DNA from: Paracentrotus lividus | Lineage: Eukaryota > Echinodermata > Echinoidea > Camarodonta > Echinidae | DNA: 64,000 nt | Direction of reading: 5' to 3' | Assembly (NCBI GenBank): GCA_940671915.1 | Contig: CALNVZ010003426.1 | Coordinates: 24,961,297 to 25,025,296 of the forward strand | Part shown: piece by piece, positions 47,390 through 62,300 of the stretch | Layout: the number at the start of each line of letters is the position of its first letter | How positions within the stretch are numbered: the first letter of the stretch is position 1 | Translations under genes and position numbers: made by a program | The notes under the pieces: generated by a model | The model's input: the letters and a program-made list of their open reading frames with translations, nothing else | What the model was told of the DNA's origin: nothing | Database searches by the model: none

Positions 47390-50300
47390 GACTAAGAATA
47401 CACGCACCTACATGTATAATTTACACAACATCCTTGTGAAGTTAAACCTTTATTCATAAATACTGTGTAGAAAGATTGAGGCCTGGAATAGGTGAATTAT
47501 GTTTTGGGGACTTGTATTCATGGGAGTGGGTAGAGTTATGTAGATATATGGGTTATTGGGCTTTTACAGATGTGGCAATCATATCACATTTTGTAATTGC
47601 AGTTACATGCACCCTCAAACTAGTCAATATTTTTTAAATATAAAATTTTGGGACTTTGTTATGATTGAGTGTGTATGTACAGCTTTTGAAATAGTTATTA
47701 GTCCAAACAATATAGGAGATAGATATGATTTGATCTAATAATCATTTCCAAAGCTGTAAGTGGGTGGGTGTGTAAATTTGGTTTATGCAGATGTGTTTCA
47801 AAAGTAACTGTAATACAGTATTTGTACTATTCCTGTACGAAGTGCTAGTCTTCTTCTGTTTTGTATCTACCATTTACACAGAACATTATATATTCATCCA
47901 TGACTTGGTACATTGCAAAGCCCCCTTGTTGGCTGCCAGGAGGAGGTCACCCTGGTTCAAATGCTCTATGGCCCGAATTCCCGAAAGCTGTCTAACTTTA
48001 AGCCTAGCTTAAATCTGGTTTAACTATGGCCTGCTAAAATGGAATCAATCCCAAAAAGGAGATTATCAATTCACCATAATTTTTGGTAGTGATACTATTA
48101 AAAACTGCTTGGGAATGACAAGTACAAAAGTTTTCCATATAATTAGCACACAATTACAGAATTCATTGAAGTTGAAAAGAACATGCAACAAAAACAGATT
48201 GATCCCTTCTTAGCAATTCATAGTTAAACCACAGATTGAAGCTAGGCTTAAAGTTAGCCGGCTTTCGAGAATTCGGGCCTATAAGATTTGAACACTTGCC
48301 TCATGGTTTGCAGCAAGATTTGTATAATACATGTACTTTACCTATAGGAAGTGCCTGGGTAAAGAGCTCCATTACAGTATGTAGTAAGATCATTAGCATC
48401 ACAAGATTCTGATCCAACTGTGTATGTAGCTGTCCCAGACCCATCACCAAAGGGGTCATAATCGTTGGGCGTGGTCTGGTAGGCGGGGACAGGGCGTGTC
48501 CTCCTGGCCGTAGCCCAGTTCAGCTCCTCTGTGGTCTGACGTTTGGCAGGGACGAGATTAGTATCTGTGCCATAAAATCAACAAATTCAATTTTAAGCAA
48601 GTTTGGCAGACAAAAAAATATGATAAAAAATGAAAGGTTTTCTTATAATGTGGCTGCATATATTAGCCTAATCCCATGGGGGGGGGGGGGGGGGGGGGGG
48701 CTTCTTTGAAGCCCCCCCTCGACATTTTTTGCGACCATTCTGCTGCACATTTTTTTTTTACTGTGCCGCTTGCTGTCTTTTTACTTGCGCATCTTTTAAA
48801 ACCAATGAAAATGGGCATACCATTATTTTCACTTTCATTGGTTAAAATTAAGTAGTTTCAGCATATTTATGCTTTAAAAATGTTGAGATATAAAGGGAAC
48901 AAATACCCCCCATGGACCTAAGTGATCAAAAAAAGCCTTGTGTAATGAGAATTAAATCAGTCTTATGTTAATATTTGAATTATAACATGGAAGGAAAACT
49001 AGATAAAGATACATCACTGTCATTTGATTTGTTGGGTCAAGACCCCTCCTTCTCTTACACTACTCATATACTATAATTATATTGTTTATTTTATAAAATG
49101 AAGATTGTTCGTTGATTCTAATTGTGCCCCCCCCCCAAAAAAAAAATATCTTAGAATCTGATTAGATAGATTTAGTCAGTATATGGAACATATTAGTAAT
49201 GACACTTACCGCCATTTACACGCTCCCTGACAATGATTGCATAGCGGACAATGCGTCCGAAGCGGTTCTCAAACAGGTTTGAAAAGCGTATGACGATAGA
49301 GCTCCCTCTGGATACCAATCCAGGCGTGGCCGCAGCGGGCGGAGCAGGGGGAGCTAAAGAAACAAATGTATTTTTAAAATATACAGTATTAAGGAGATAA
49401 AATAGATTACTATGTAAAAGATAGCACTCGTAGTATGAACTAACTTTAGCCAAGAAATCCTGATTCAGTGCTGAGGCATTCAAGGAATTTCTTCGTAACA
49501 GGTACCCTCCCAGAAAAAAAAAAAATCACCTCAATTTAAAAAAAAAATTATTACATATATTGCTGCAGTAATGTATATCATGTCACAGTCCATCAATGCA
49601 CAGTGTCAGGTACAAACCAATGACCTTTGTATTGTTTTCATGGGAATTTACAACTGAATACATACTGTAAAAGTTGGTGTGGTAATCTTTGCACATTTTG
49701 CAATAAACAGGAATATAAAAAATTCATAAACATAAGTTATAAAATGGACAAATGATAAACCCTCCTCCCCCAAAACCACTTACCAATTCTAAATGTTATA
49801 ATTGACTTTTTAAATGAGAGTATATCCTCACCTGTTTCTTCAAATAGAGTCCTAGAAGACAATGCCTGATTACTGGAAGCTACTTGGTTGGTTGCTAGCA
49901 CAGAGAAGATATAGTATTGACCTGGTGTCAAGTCAACCACACTTTGAGAGTAGGCAGCCGGTTCATCTACAGCAATGATGGTGGTTGTTTCACCAAACTG
50001 TTTGTAAAAGAACAAATAATGATAATAGATTAGATTCATAGGCCCGTATTCTCAAAAGCCACCTAATTTAAAACCTAGCTTAAATCTGTGGTTTAACTAT
50101 GGCTTGCAAAATGGGACTCAATCCCGAAAAGAAGATGTTACATTCATCATAATTTTTGGTAGTGAAACCATTAAAACTGCTATGGGAAGGATAAGTACAA
50201 AACTTTCCCTTACAATTAAAACACGATTATCATTCCAGAATTCAGTAAAGGTGATAGGAACATGCAACATAGACAGATTGAGTCCCATTTTACAAGCCAT

Positions 50301-53300
50301 AATTAAGCCACAGATTTAAGCTAGGCTTAAAGTTAGGCAGCTTTTGAGAATAAGGACAAGAGAGTATTCATACACCATCCATGTACCTGAACCTGTATAG
50401 ATGCTAACATATATGTACAAAATATATCAGACTTTAGGTCTACACATTATAAAATTAAATACTTTATGAGTGACGACAAAGAAAGCTGACAAGAGGAAAT
50501 TAAACGATTTGAGTTTATCAATCATCAAGTTTATTTGATACAAGAATAACAAAATCACAAGGATCTGATAATTGTTTAATGATAGTATTAACCAATCAAG
50601 TACAAATGATGAATGTTGCTGAGGATCTGGGATAGCCACACCTTACAATATATTAGACTGCGTCGGCTCTCAGCTAACCATTTATTTCGACCATTTTTTT
50701 AAAGACTAAGCTTATAGTTAGAATCAAGATAATCTGATATTGAAAAAACAAGAAGTTCATTACTTTAAATGCATCTCTATTTAAAATTCATTCAGAACAA
50801 AAATTTCTGCATTGGTACATGACATCATTTGTTTTTAATTCCACACAGAAACAATTGCAACATGAAACTTTCACGCATTGGTGCCAACGGCCTTTTTCAA
50901 GGCATGATACATTTTATGACTTGCCAAGTTAACTTACTTGTACAGTGTACATTATTGTATTGGTATTCAAATGTTGAAACATACACTTTCGCAGGCATTT
51001 TAATTTTGCGAAACTAGCCTCTTCGCGTAATTCATGAAAGTTTCATGCATGCAAAAATTTTTGGTTTTAGATTAATGACATGAGAAAGGACTTACTGGAG
51101 AGAGAGTGCCATCATCCAATGATATATAGACTGTCAGAGTATAGTTTGCTATGTCACCGTTTGGAAGGGAAGGTGATGACCAACTGACATCTGCATCAAT
51201 GATACCAGTCCTGGTAATAGTCAGTCCATTGACTTCACTTGGCACTGCATAGGAGAGAATAGCTTGAATTTACTGAACTGTGTTAAAATGAAAAAAAAAT
51301 TGCACATCTAAAGCTGAAAGAATTTTTGTCTTTATTCAGCAAAATATAGACCAATCCGGTTTGGGTATTTAAAAAAAAATGCTGGGGGGCTTCAAGTATG
51401 CATAACAAAAGAAAATGTATGCGCTTATAGAGCAACGTGTACCTGGCTCATTGTATAGCCCATTGGAAGCGCCCCAGATATAAATGGTCGTCATAAGTTG
51501 CAGTGCTCATAAATCAGATTGGTGTATAACATTTGAGACAAAAATATCAAATAAATTGTTAATTAAATAAATGAAGATGATTTTTAATCCTCGTATTTGA
51601 TGAAAAGTAGATCCAAGGGTGTTTGGAATGACATGAATCACTAGTTAACATTGACCCAAATTCTCAAAAGCCACCTAACTTTAAGCCTAGCTTAACTCTG
51701 TCGTTTAACTATGACTTGCTGAGAGTGAATCAATCTGTTTTTGTTGCACGTTCCTATCACCTTCACTGAATTCTGAAATTGAGTGCTCATTGTAAGTGAA
51801 ACTCTGTACTTATCATTCCCAAGCAGCTTTTAATAGTTTCACTACCAAAAAACATGATGAATTGAACATCTACTTTTCTGGATTGATTCCCTTTTAGCAG
51901 GCCATAGTTAAACCATGGAGTTAAGCTGGGCTTAAAGTTAGGCGGCTTTTGAGAATACGAGCCATTATGTTTATTTGATATGAATGGAGTCTTACTAGAT
52001 GGCAGTGTTTTTATAGGCAGTGCATTGATAGCCTCACTGACTGCATCGTTGAACAGAGCTAGGAGAGTGGCAGAATAAGTTGTGAATGAGAGCAGATTCT
52101 CCTCTGTATGGCTCAGGCCTTGTACCTATATAATAAAAAAATAAACAATCATAAATATAGAAATAATGACAAAGCATTAGTTTTTATATTGTTTAGTTCC
52201 TTCTTTTATTGAAAAACACCAAAAGTTCCTTTCAGAACTCCTACAAAAATGATTACCTAAAATTTAAACAACTTCTAGTTCTTCCACCTTTCCTATATCT
52301 TTAGACACTCTTTTCCTGTGAAACTTAGTTCCTTCCAAATGAGATTATCCACAATCCTTTAAAATCACAAATTATTTTTCAAATTCAGCATTTTGACTTA
52401 CTATTTCTCTCTGCATTTCTACAAAAATTTCTACACAACTGTGAACAAATGTGTTTTGGCACGAAACTACTGTCCTGCCAAAGGATGTTATTGAAGAGAC
52501 GTAAACCCTGTACCCTATCCACTACATAAGGAAAGACTTCTTCTTCTTCTCGAGTCCTTTCTGTTCTATTGTTCTGTTTTCATAATTTAAACATTGTTTC
52601 TTAGGGGAATGAGTAGAGACAGGAATATATGACTTACATTCAAAGTGTTGATGCTAGCTCCTGTGTTGTCTTTGATGGAAATAACATAGCTAGTGATGGA
52701 TGAAGATAGAGTAGTCCATGTCCATGTAATAGAGGTGGCTGTAGCTCCAGTTGCGACAAAAGATGGAGGTCGGTTTGGCCCTATAATATTTGTAATTAGA
52801 GAATAATGCAAAGGTGTTTAATAATATTATCAATTACTCAAGGGTACATTGTATTCAATTGTCACTAAATGAACTGTGGTCAACAAGAAAATTCATTATC
52901 ACTCTTGCAAAGCATTTTACCTAGCTTACAAAGAAAGGCATGATCTCTCTTACAAAAAGTTTTCACTAGCTTTAAAGTTAGATACACAAGCTTTTAAGTA
53001 CCGCTGCAACGTTTTAAGTGATGAAGACTAGCTGTAAACATAATGTAGTCTACTTTACGGGACCCCAGGGATCGAGGCACATTGAGTTGGTGGTAATTTT
53101 TTTTCTGATTGCTTTGTTGTTAAACTTTGAAAGAAAATCAAACTTTTTTCAATGGGCTCTAAAACATCATTTGGACCTAGATTTTGGTTGTTTTGAAGAC
53201 TTCAATTAAAATTGATCATAAATGTATATGAAGTTTAAAGGAGGATTCCAAGTAGAATATTTAGCCCCTACTAGGAATAAGGACTAAGAGTAAGGAATCA

Positions 53301-56300
53301 TTTCATTTACTTGTGCTGATAGCAATCAATGCAACATCACTGGCTTTTGTCTCAGTGCCAACTGTCCGATCAGCCTCTGCCCACAGACGGAAGTCATATA
53401 GCGTGCTTGGTACGAGACCAGTCAGCTGAACGGTGGTATCACTGGGTATTGTGGAATTACTGACTAGAGTCACAGAACCCGCTGGGCCGTAGGAGTACTG
53501 GTACCGATGAACCACGCCCTCGCTTGGCTGCCAGGATACAGTGACGCGAGTCAGGCCGTCGTCGTTCATTCCCATGATCCCGGTGGGTGTTGCAGGTCCT
53601 ATAGGGGGTAGAATAAACAATGATCAATTATTGTAAATCTATTATTGGATTGATATACATGCCTTGTAAATATAATTGATAAGTCATGTATGTTGTTAAA
53701 CCAATTATAATTGATATGCCATTTATGTTGTTAAAACGAAAGCATGTTATTAAACCACGAATATACTATTAGAAAAACAGTTAAACCTACTATTAATTAG
53801 ATAGATACTTTTCATAATACATTAATTTTATATGTGCTTTTGTGTAATTTGTATTCCATGCTGTCCTTTTACTTTGTAAATTTCGTCATATTTGTTATTG
53901 TATTTCATGTCGCCCTGTACATCGTTTAATAAACACGTAACCTGGGCTTTATGTACTCCCATTATTGATCAATAAATGGTGATTTATAAAAAAAAAAAGT
54001 AACAAGCATATCCAACCTTCATTGCACTGTAGCCCTACTCCATAAAGATTAAATGCTTTAATTTTACATTTGAATAATACAAAACGTGAATGGAATATTT
54101 CCTTTCAAATGCATTCTTTAACCTATATGGTAGAGGTACCTTTAGGCCACGCAGTACATTAGTCCCCGCACCCTCTAATACGCGCGATGCGACGCGATAT
54201 GTGCGCTAAGTTTCTTGAACAGTCGAGAAAACAGCAAGCCTATCGGAGATATCACAAAAACTTTCAGGGAAAATCATTGGTTTCTTGTACTTTTATGATT
54301 TCATGAAATCGCAAAGAATACACGTAATTGAAACAGGAAATGAAAATTTACATTCGCTTACTGTATGTGCGTGGACTAATGTACCGTTCAGTTTTGCCAA
54401 AGCAAAATTGACACGGTCGCATAATCAACTCCAGCTTGCGCATTCGCCAAATATTTCTGTCGTTCTCTCCTTTATAAATGTTCCTTGGAATATTCAATAT
54501 TTAAAAGAGAAAATAATTTTTGATAAAAACATTGAATCACTGGACTTTTTAGCAGCTGAAACAAAGTGCGTGGACTAAGGTACCTCCATCATAGATCAAA
54601 ATAATGAATGAAAGAACTCACTCATGAGGAACGGGGATGAGACCTGAGGTAGACCAGTCACCTCAGGTTGATTTGGTTCATCTGGTCTAATCACTGAGGC
54701 TAGTCCAACTGTATAGGTCTGTCCCGGCACAAGACCAGACAGCGCTGTGGTGTTGGAGGTAAAGCTCACTTCAAGAAACAAACAAATATTCAGATTATAG
54801 CTACAAAGAATACTAGATGATGGTTGGGGGAAGCACCCTAAACTCTTGAAAAACTCCATCTAAATACAGTTCACTTAGTGACTAACGATACAAAAAAAAA
54901 AAAAGCCCTGGAAAATAAAAATTTATATCAAACACTAAAGTTTACATCTTAGCATTGTTTTGACCACTGATGAGTTGAATGTGATCAATTAAGGCCTTTA
55001 GGAACCTGAGGAAATTTTTCCCATGTAAAATCCCAAGCAACATAAAGTACATAAAGTAAGAATATACATGTACATGTACATGTAGAAACCTGAATTAATT
55101 ATTTTTGTGGTTTGAATATATCCAAGAGTTGTTCTAGAATAACTGCTCATAATTTATGTGAATTTATTGCATCTTATTTCCACTCTGTTGGGACAAAATT
55201 AATGCAGTTTCAAAGAGAATTAGGGGAAATGGAACACTTTGGTATGATATACATGTTCACGTGGGTCAGGGATTTCATCAACAACTTCTGGTCTCAAATC
55301 AAAATAAAATTTAATCAATATCATTGGCATCCAAATATTTTCCCAACGACCCTATTTTACAACGATCCTTGACTTACATCTGAGAGTTGACGTCTCTGGA
55401 ATGGTCGTCACGACAACCTGACTGATGGGAACATTCTCCTCTGCAGGAGGTGACCATGTGACTCTTGCTGTATCTTCCTCAATCTCAGATACGACCAGGT
55501 TTTGTGGAGGATCAGGTACTAGATAATGTAAGCAAGAAATACATTGTAAATGAACTGCTTTCGAAAAGTAAATTAGAGGAGACATATAAATTTTTATTTT
55601 TCAACTGTTTAAGATGAAGACTATGGTAAACACATGTATGATATTCCAAGAATACAAAAAAGTAGCCTTTGACCAAGCATAAATAAATTTAGACCCCTAT
55701 GTCCTAGACAAGCCCTTGCCCTACTGCAATCTGCAAGTCTTTAATTACTGTGCTTGTTTTTTTATGCATTAAATTTTTTTTTTTTATTGCACTTAGCAAG
55801 TGTGACACATATTGATGTTGTGCTTAAACATTGCTGTTACGTGCTGTTGGAGTTGATAAGAATCATACCCTTTCATTTCAACACATGATTCTCCATCATG
55901 TGTTGAAATATCATAATTGTGATATAAACCAACTGCCATTAATGACATGTGACACAAGTCCAACCAATCACAGTGCATATACACTATACACTAGTATATA
56001 ATATAATATACTCACGTGTGTAAAAAGCTAAGGTTGCTACACCACTCCTCTTCACCCCACTGATAGCAGTGATACCGACAGTGTAGCCCTTCCCTGCTGC
56101 AAGGTTCTGAATGGTGACACTTGTCTCATCCTCATTAATCTCATGAGGAAATGCATTCCCGCCCACTGACCCCTCATCGGCTGGGTCAAGGGTCACCTCG
56201 TACGACCCTCGGATTCCATCTGGTTCAGTCCATTCCAGTGTGACAGAGCGAGGACCAAGAGAACCATCAGTGATCAGAATCTCAGAGATTTCAGCTGGGT

Positions 56301-59300
56301 CTGTCACACAAAAACATTTATTTTCAATTACAACATGAATGTATTCAAGTCAGCTTTGAGATCCAAGACTCTTATTTTGATTAAAATCCTTATTCTTACT
56401 TCATAACAATGCTTTGTATAATTCCAATGGTATATTTTTAACACTGGTTATATCTTTACTACAGAGAAAGTGCAAATGTTGATTGATTTTGTAATTATTC
56501 AGATCTGAGCATGATGGCGTTGAAATTCAAAGCCATTTAGCTGAGAAAAAATCCTTTAAAAATATCTGAATCTCTGTTTTAAGTGCTTATTTTTTGTAGT
56601 TTCTGCTTATATTAAAGAGTAGTTTTATTTGAGAAGATATGCTAGAGAGGAACCCTCTGGATATAATAGTCTTTGGAGCAATCTGAATGCAAAGTTATTG
56701 ATACTGCAATGTCTTCTTCCTCGCATCATTATAGCTCTAAAAAAAAGTTCCAGGAATGGGTTTTATGTTACCTTAAGCATTTAGATGCAGTACTTTAACT
56801 GAAAGAAGGTACATGTATAGCATTCATTAGGACAAGGAATTAAATTAGTTCTTCAAATAAAGTTAAATAATGTCCACAGAGCAATTGTCACAAGAGCATG
56901 TGTGGCACAACCCTTAAACTACAGCAAGATCCTTCTTGAGTATCATACCTAATCTGTATGAGATGCTTTGGCTACCGTGATCTGTCATCATACTCAATGA
57001 GGTACAGGTGTGCACATAGACTGTGTATTCCTCCCCAGGATCCAGACCATAGAAACGGGCAGAAGGGGTGACTCGTTGTCTTGAAAAATCTCCCCTGCGT
57101 CTAATTAGGACTTTTACCCTCTCATCAAATGCGCTCGTAACTGCACGGACGACCTATTGTAAGTCAGGTGCTATCCAAGGTACCCCGATGCGACAAATTC
57201 TGGTGTTGTCTCCAGGACCTTTGAATCTAGGTCCCAGAGTTGCGGCAGATGTATGAGAAAGAGAATGATGAATTGTGGAGATAGATAGGTATAAATTTAT
57301 GCAATTAAACAGTCAATGTCTACATATTATAGAAATCAAAAGAGGCTAAGGTTGAAATAATCTTACATTCATATCAGTGTGTCTAACTCATTGACTGTAA
57401 CACAAAATTAGAAACAAATAATGGCTGAAATTCTTTCTTAACCCTTTAGATACTGTGAAAATTAATGAAGCATCGATTGAATCCACAGTTGTCAAGCACG
57501 ACTGAAACAAATTATTTTCATTTAATGGGAAACAAAGAGCACTTGATCATGTATCAATGTCTATAACTTGAATTAAACAATTAGAGTTTTATATTGTCAT
57601 CGCAAATATATGGTGAAGTAACCATCAACAAGAGAATGTTACACATTTCAGCAACATATATGCCGGGCTTAGTACACGGTTCAAGTGATCAGTATCCCTT
57701 AGAGAGCTTGTGTAACGTATCAATTATTCCTTACAGTTATGTCTGAAATTGAAGTTTTTAAAACTGTAAAAATACCATGTATTCCTACTTTGGTACTGAT
57801 TAAGCTGCGGGAGGCTGGAGGATCGGACCGCCAGTTCTCAGTGGTTTATAGGATAGTCTTGGGAGTTGAAAGGCCATTTGGCAAGGTACTATACATGTCA
57901 ATGTACAACAAGAAAGGGCATTTATTCACTGTCGATCCTTGATCATGAAGATCATATTTATTGTGAAGATGGCTCTTTTATGTAATTTTCACAGGCGTAT
58001 AATCACAGTCATGACAGGAGTTCATAATCCATCATTCGCGGAAAACACAGACTCCTCATTTGTACAGAGCCGATTCCCATCGATCATAATCACGATGGTG
58101 AAATTATAATCAGAGGGGATACTCATCTAGTCATGATTGTACACGGACGGCTTCCCATCGATCCTACATATTCACGGTAAAAAATATAATCAGAGGGATA
58201 CTCACATAGTCATTGTAACAGGACGGCTTCCATCGATCCATAACATATTCACGAGGTGAATTATAATCAGGAGGATACTCACTATCATTGTAACAGGACG
58301 GCTTCCATCCGATCCATACATATTACACGATGGTGAAATTATAATCAGGGATGCTCACTAGTCATTGTAACAGGAACGCTTTCCATTCGATCCATACATA
58401 TTCACGATGGTGAATTATAATTCAGAGGATACTCACTAGTCATGATGTAACAGGACGGCTTCCATACGATCATACATTACGATGGTGAAATTATAATCAG
58501 AGGGATACTCACTAGTCATGATTGTAACAGGACGCTTCCATCATGCCATACATATTCACGATGGTAAATTAAATCAGAGGGATACTCACTAGTCATGATT
58601 GTAACAGGACGGCTTTCCATCGATCCATACATATTCACGATGGTGAAATTATAATCAGAGGATACTCACTAGTCATGATTGTAACAGGCCTTCCATCGAT
58701 CCATACATATTCACGATGGAAATTATAATCAGAGGATACTCACTAGCATGATTGTAACAGGAGGCTTCCCTCCATCCGACTACATATTCGATGGTGAAAT
58801 TAATACGAGGATCTCATAGTCATTGAACAGGACGACTTTCCATCGATCCATACATATTCAGAGTGGTAAATATATAAATCAGGAGGATACCTCATAGTCA
58901 CGATTGTAACAGGACGCATTCCATCGCATCCATACATATACGATGGTGAAATTATAATCAGAGGATCTCAATAGTCATTGTAAAGGAACGGCTTCCCATC
59001 TTGATCCATACACATATTCATGATGGTGAAATTATAATCAGAGGGATACTCACTAGTCATGATGAACACGACTTTCCATGATCCAGTACATACACGATGG
59101 TGAAATATAATCAGAGGGATACTCACATAGGTCATGATTGTAACAGGACAGCTTCCACATAGACATACATATTCACGATGGTGAAATTATAATCAGAGGG
59201 ATACTCACTAGTCATGATTGTAACAGGACGAGCTTTCCTCGATCCTACACTATTCACGATGGTGAAATTATAATCAGAGGGATACTCACTAGTCAATGAT

Positions 59301-62300
59301 TGTAACAGGACGCTTCATCGATCCATACATATTCACGATGGTGAAATTAACAGAGGGATACTCACTATCATGATTGTAACAGACGGCTTCCACATCCTCC
59401 ATACATATTACGATGCTGAAATTATATCAGAGGGATGCCACATCAAGTCATGTAACAGGACGACTATCCATTGATCCATACATATTCATGAGGTGAAATT
59501 AATAACAGAGGGAACTCACATAGTCTGATTGTACAACGGACGCTTTCCATCGATCCATACATATTCACAGATTGGTGATAATATAATCAGAGGATACTCA
59601 ATAGTCATTGAAAACAGAGACTCTTCCCATCGATCCATACATATCATGATGGTGAATATAATACAGAGGGTACTCACTAGTCATGATTGTAACTGGACGA
59701 ACTTCCATTGATCATACAATCACGATGGTGAAATTATAATCAGAGGGATACTCACAGTCATGATTGTAACAGACGGCTTCCCATCGATACCGTACATAAC
59801 CACGATGGTGAATTATAATCAGAGGGATTACTCACTAGTTCATGATAACGGACAGCTTCCCATCGATCACATACATATTCACGATGGTGAAATTATAATC
59901 AGAGGGATTACTCATAGTCATGATTGTAAGGACGGCTTCATACGATCCATACATATTCACGATGGTGAATTATATCAGAGGGATACTACTAGTCATGATT
60001 GAACAGGACCGGACTTCCCATCGATCCATACATATTAACGGTGGTGAAATCATAATCAGAGGGTGCTCACTATCATTAGCACAGGACGACTTCCATTGAT
60101 CCATACATATTCATGATGGTGAAATATATCAGAGGAATACACAAGTCAAATGGATTGTACAGGACGGCTTTCCATCGATCATACATATCACGATGGTGAA
60201 ATATATCAACAGAGGATCTCCAATAGACATTGTAACAGGACTTCCATCGATCCATACAGTATTCATGATGGTGAATATATATCAGAGGGATACTACACTG
60301 CATGATTGTAACTCGACGACTTTCCATTGATCATACCATATTCATGTGTGATATATATCAGAGGATACTCACTAGTACATATTGTAACAGGACGGTCCCC
60401 AATCGATCCGTTCATAATCACGATGGTTGTGAAATATTGAATTCAGAGGATCTACTAGATCTAGATTGTAAACAGGACGACTTCACACATCCGATCCAAA
60501 CATATCCGGATGGTAGAAATTATAAATAAAACAAGCAAAACCCACAGCACTACCCCAAACACCTCCAAAGGACAATCACAACACAAAATCCCAGCTCCCA
60601 CCAGAGACGAGGAGGGGAGGGGGGGGGGCGAGGAGGGGGAACACATTTTTTTATTATTTGCGCGAATCGCATCACGACCCCCCCTCACCAAACAAACACA
60701 AAACACGTTACAAATAATTGGGGGTCCCAAACACCCAATAGAACACACGACACCAACACACACCATCTACACCACCAAAAAAAAAAAAAACACAACACAA
60801 CTTAAACAGAAACCAAGAAGCTAAATAAGCCAAATAAACGGCAGCTACAAACACTCCCCTCCCCGGTCGGGTAGTGGGATTTCTAGGTGTAAAATTACCC
60901 CAGACGCTTTCCATCGATTCTATACATATATCACGATGGCTGAATTATATATCGCAGGGATACTCACAGTCAGAGTACAGGACGGCCTTTCCATTTGATC
61001 CATACATATTCGAGGTGGAAATTATAATCAGTCAGAGGGGTGAGTTCAGTAAAATTCACTTGTCCAGGAGCAGCTTGAGTAAGCGGTGATGCTGGTACCC
61101 CATCGCCGGTGGGGCTGTACGTGATAACATACGGTCCTGCACCGCCCTCAGCAGGTGCATCCCAATTCACTTTGATAACCTTGGCTGCAACGCCTGTAAA
61201 CCGGAAGTTTTCAGGGACACCCGGTACTGAAAGAAAACAGAATTGAGACGTTTCCAGTTAAAAAATAATAGCAATGTCACAACAAATGATTCATCATATT
61301 TCATTTACATTTCATGGCAGATGAGGACATGTTTCCCAAAGAGTCAAAGTTGCACCTAAATTCCTACTTCCCAATGATGCACATCCCCTGAGCATGAGGT
61401 GATGAGTAATATACTGCAGGCAACTAGGATTTTAAGTGCCACTTTAAGTCTACTTAACACATTGTAAAACATCCCTCAGGAGTTGGTCTAGCAATAACTC
61501 TCGTTGTACAGAACGGACACAAGTTCGAATCCCAGTAACATCTTTTCGATAGTGACTTTAAATGTAGGTCCCAGACATCATATCTGATCGATACACGTCT
61601 GTAATAGCCCAACCAACCAACCATAAATTCCTCTGGAAGCTGTTTATTCCTACCTGTTGACTGGTCCTTCTCAATCACCGTGAATATTCCTGGCTGGACT
61701 CCAATGGTGTATTCAGTACCAGGAGTAAGTTCTGTGAATGTGTAGCTATTGGGATCTGTAGATGGAACCGTCACATTGCCAGATCGTCCCTCTTCAGCAT
61801 CGTAGAAGAGGATATACCTTCATTGCAAATCAAGTTTGAATTAAATTCTATTGTACTAAAGCTAATGAAAAGCAATCGGAAATAAAGAATGTGAGAATGG
61901 GTGACTTGTTACCTTGGAACTAAATTTCCTTTCTAAAACAGCTTTTCATTGATCTCTAATGATATACAACCTTATTTCTCCAGTTTATTTGAGATAAATA
62001 TGCAATATCTACTTAGGAAAAAAGGACTTTGAAATTTGGAACAAAAGAACACATAAATGTAGCCTAATCTGTCCCTTCCCAGGACAGGCTAAACATGTTA
62101 ATCAATTTAAGAGCTTTATAGTATAAAATTAGACAAAATCCTGGTTACTATAAACCTAGTATTGACTTATTGGTGATTATTGGTTGGATAACAACTTTGC
62201 TATCCTAAAAATAGTGAGAATATGCTTTCTAATCCCTCAGAGTGAGTAGGTCCTTTTTTGGAGAAACTAACATCTCTAAGAAAAAAGCATACTTAATGAC

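Noticed and set aside
57739..57942. Plus-strand 67-codon frame
   Set aside because: No domain, no splice context and it lies in an intron region of the opposite-strand gene.
58000..60530. CRISPR-like array
   Set aside because: Units are contiguous 81-bp repeats with no spacers, derived from an exon, in an animal genome.
60461..60914. Frames of about 100 codons in both directions
   Set aside because: They cover the anomalous A/C-rich block next to the array and have no recognisable protein content.
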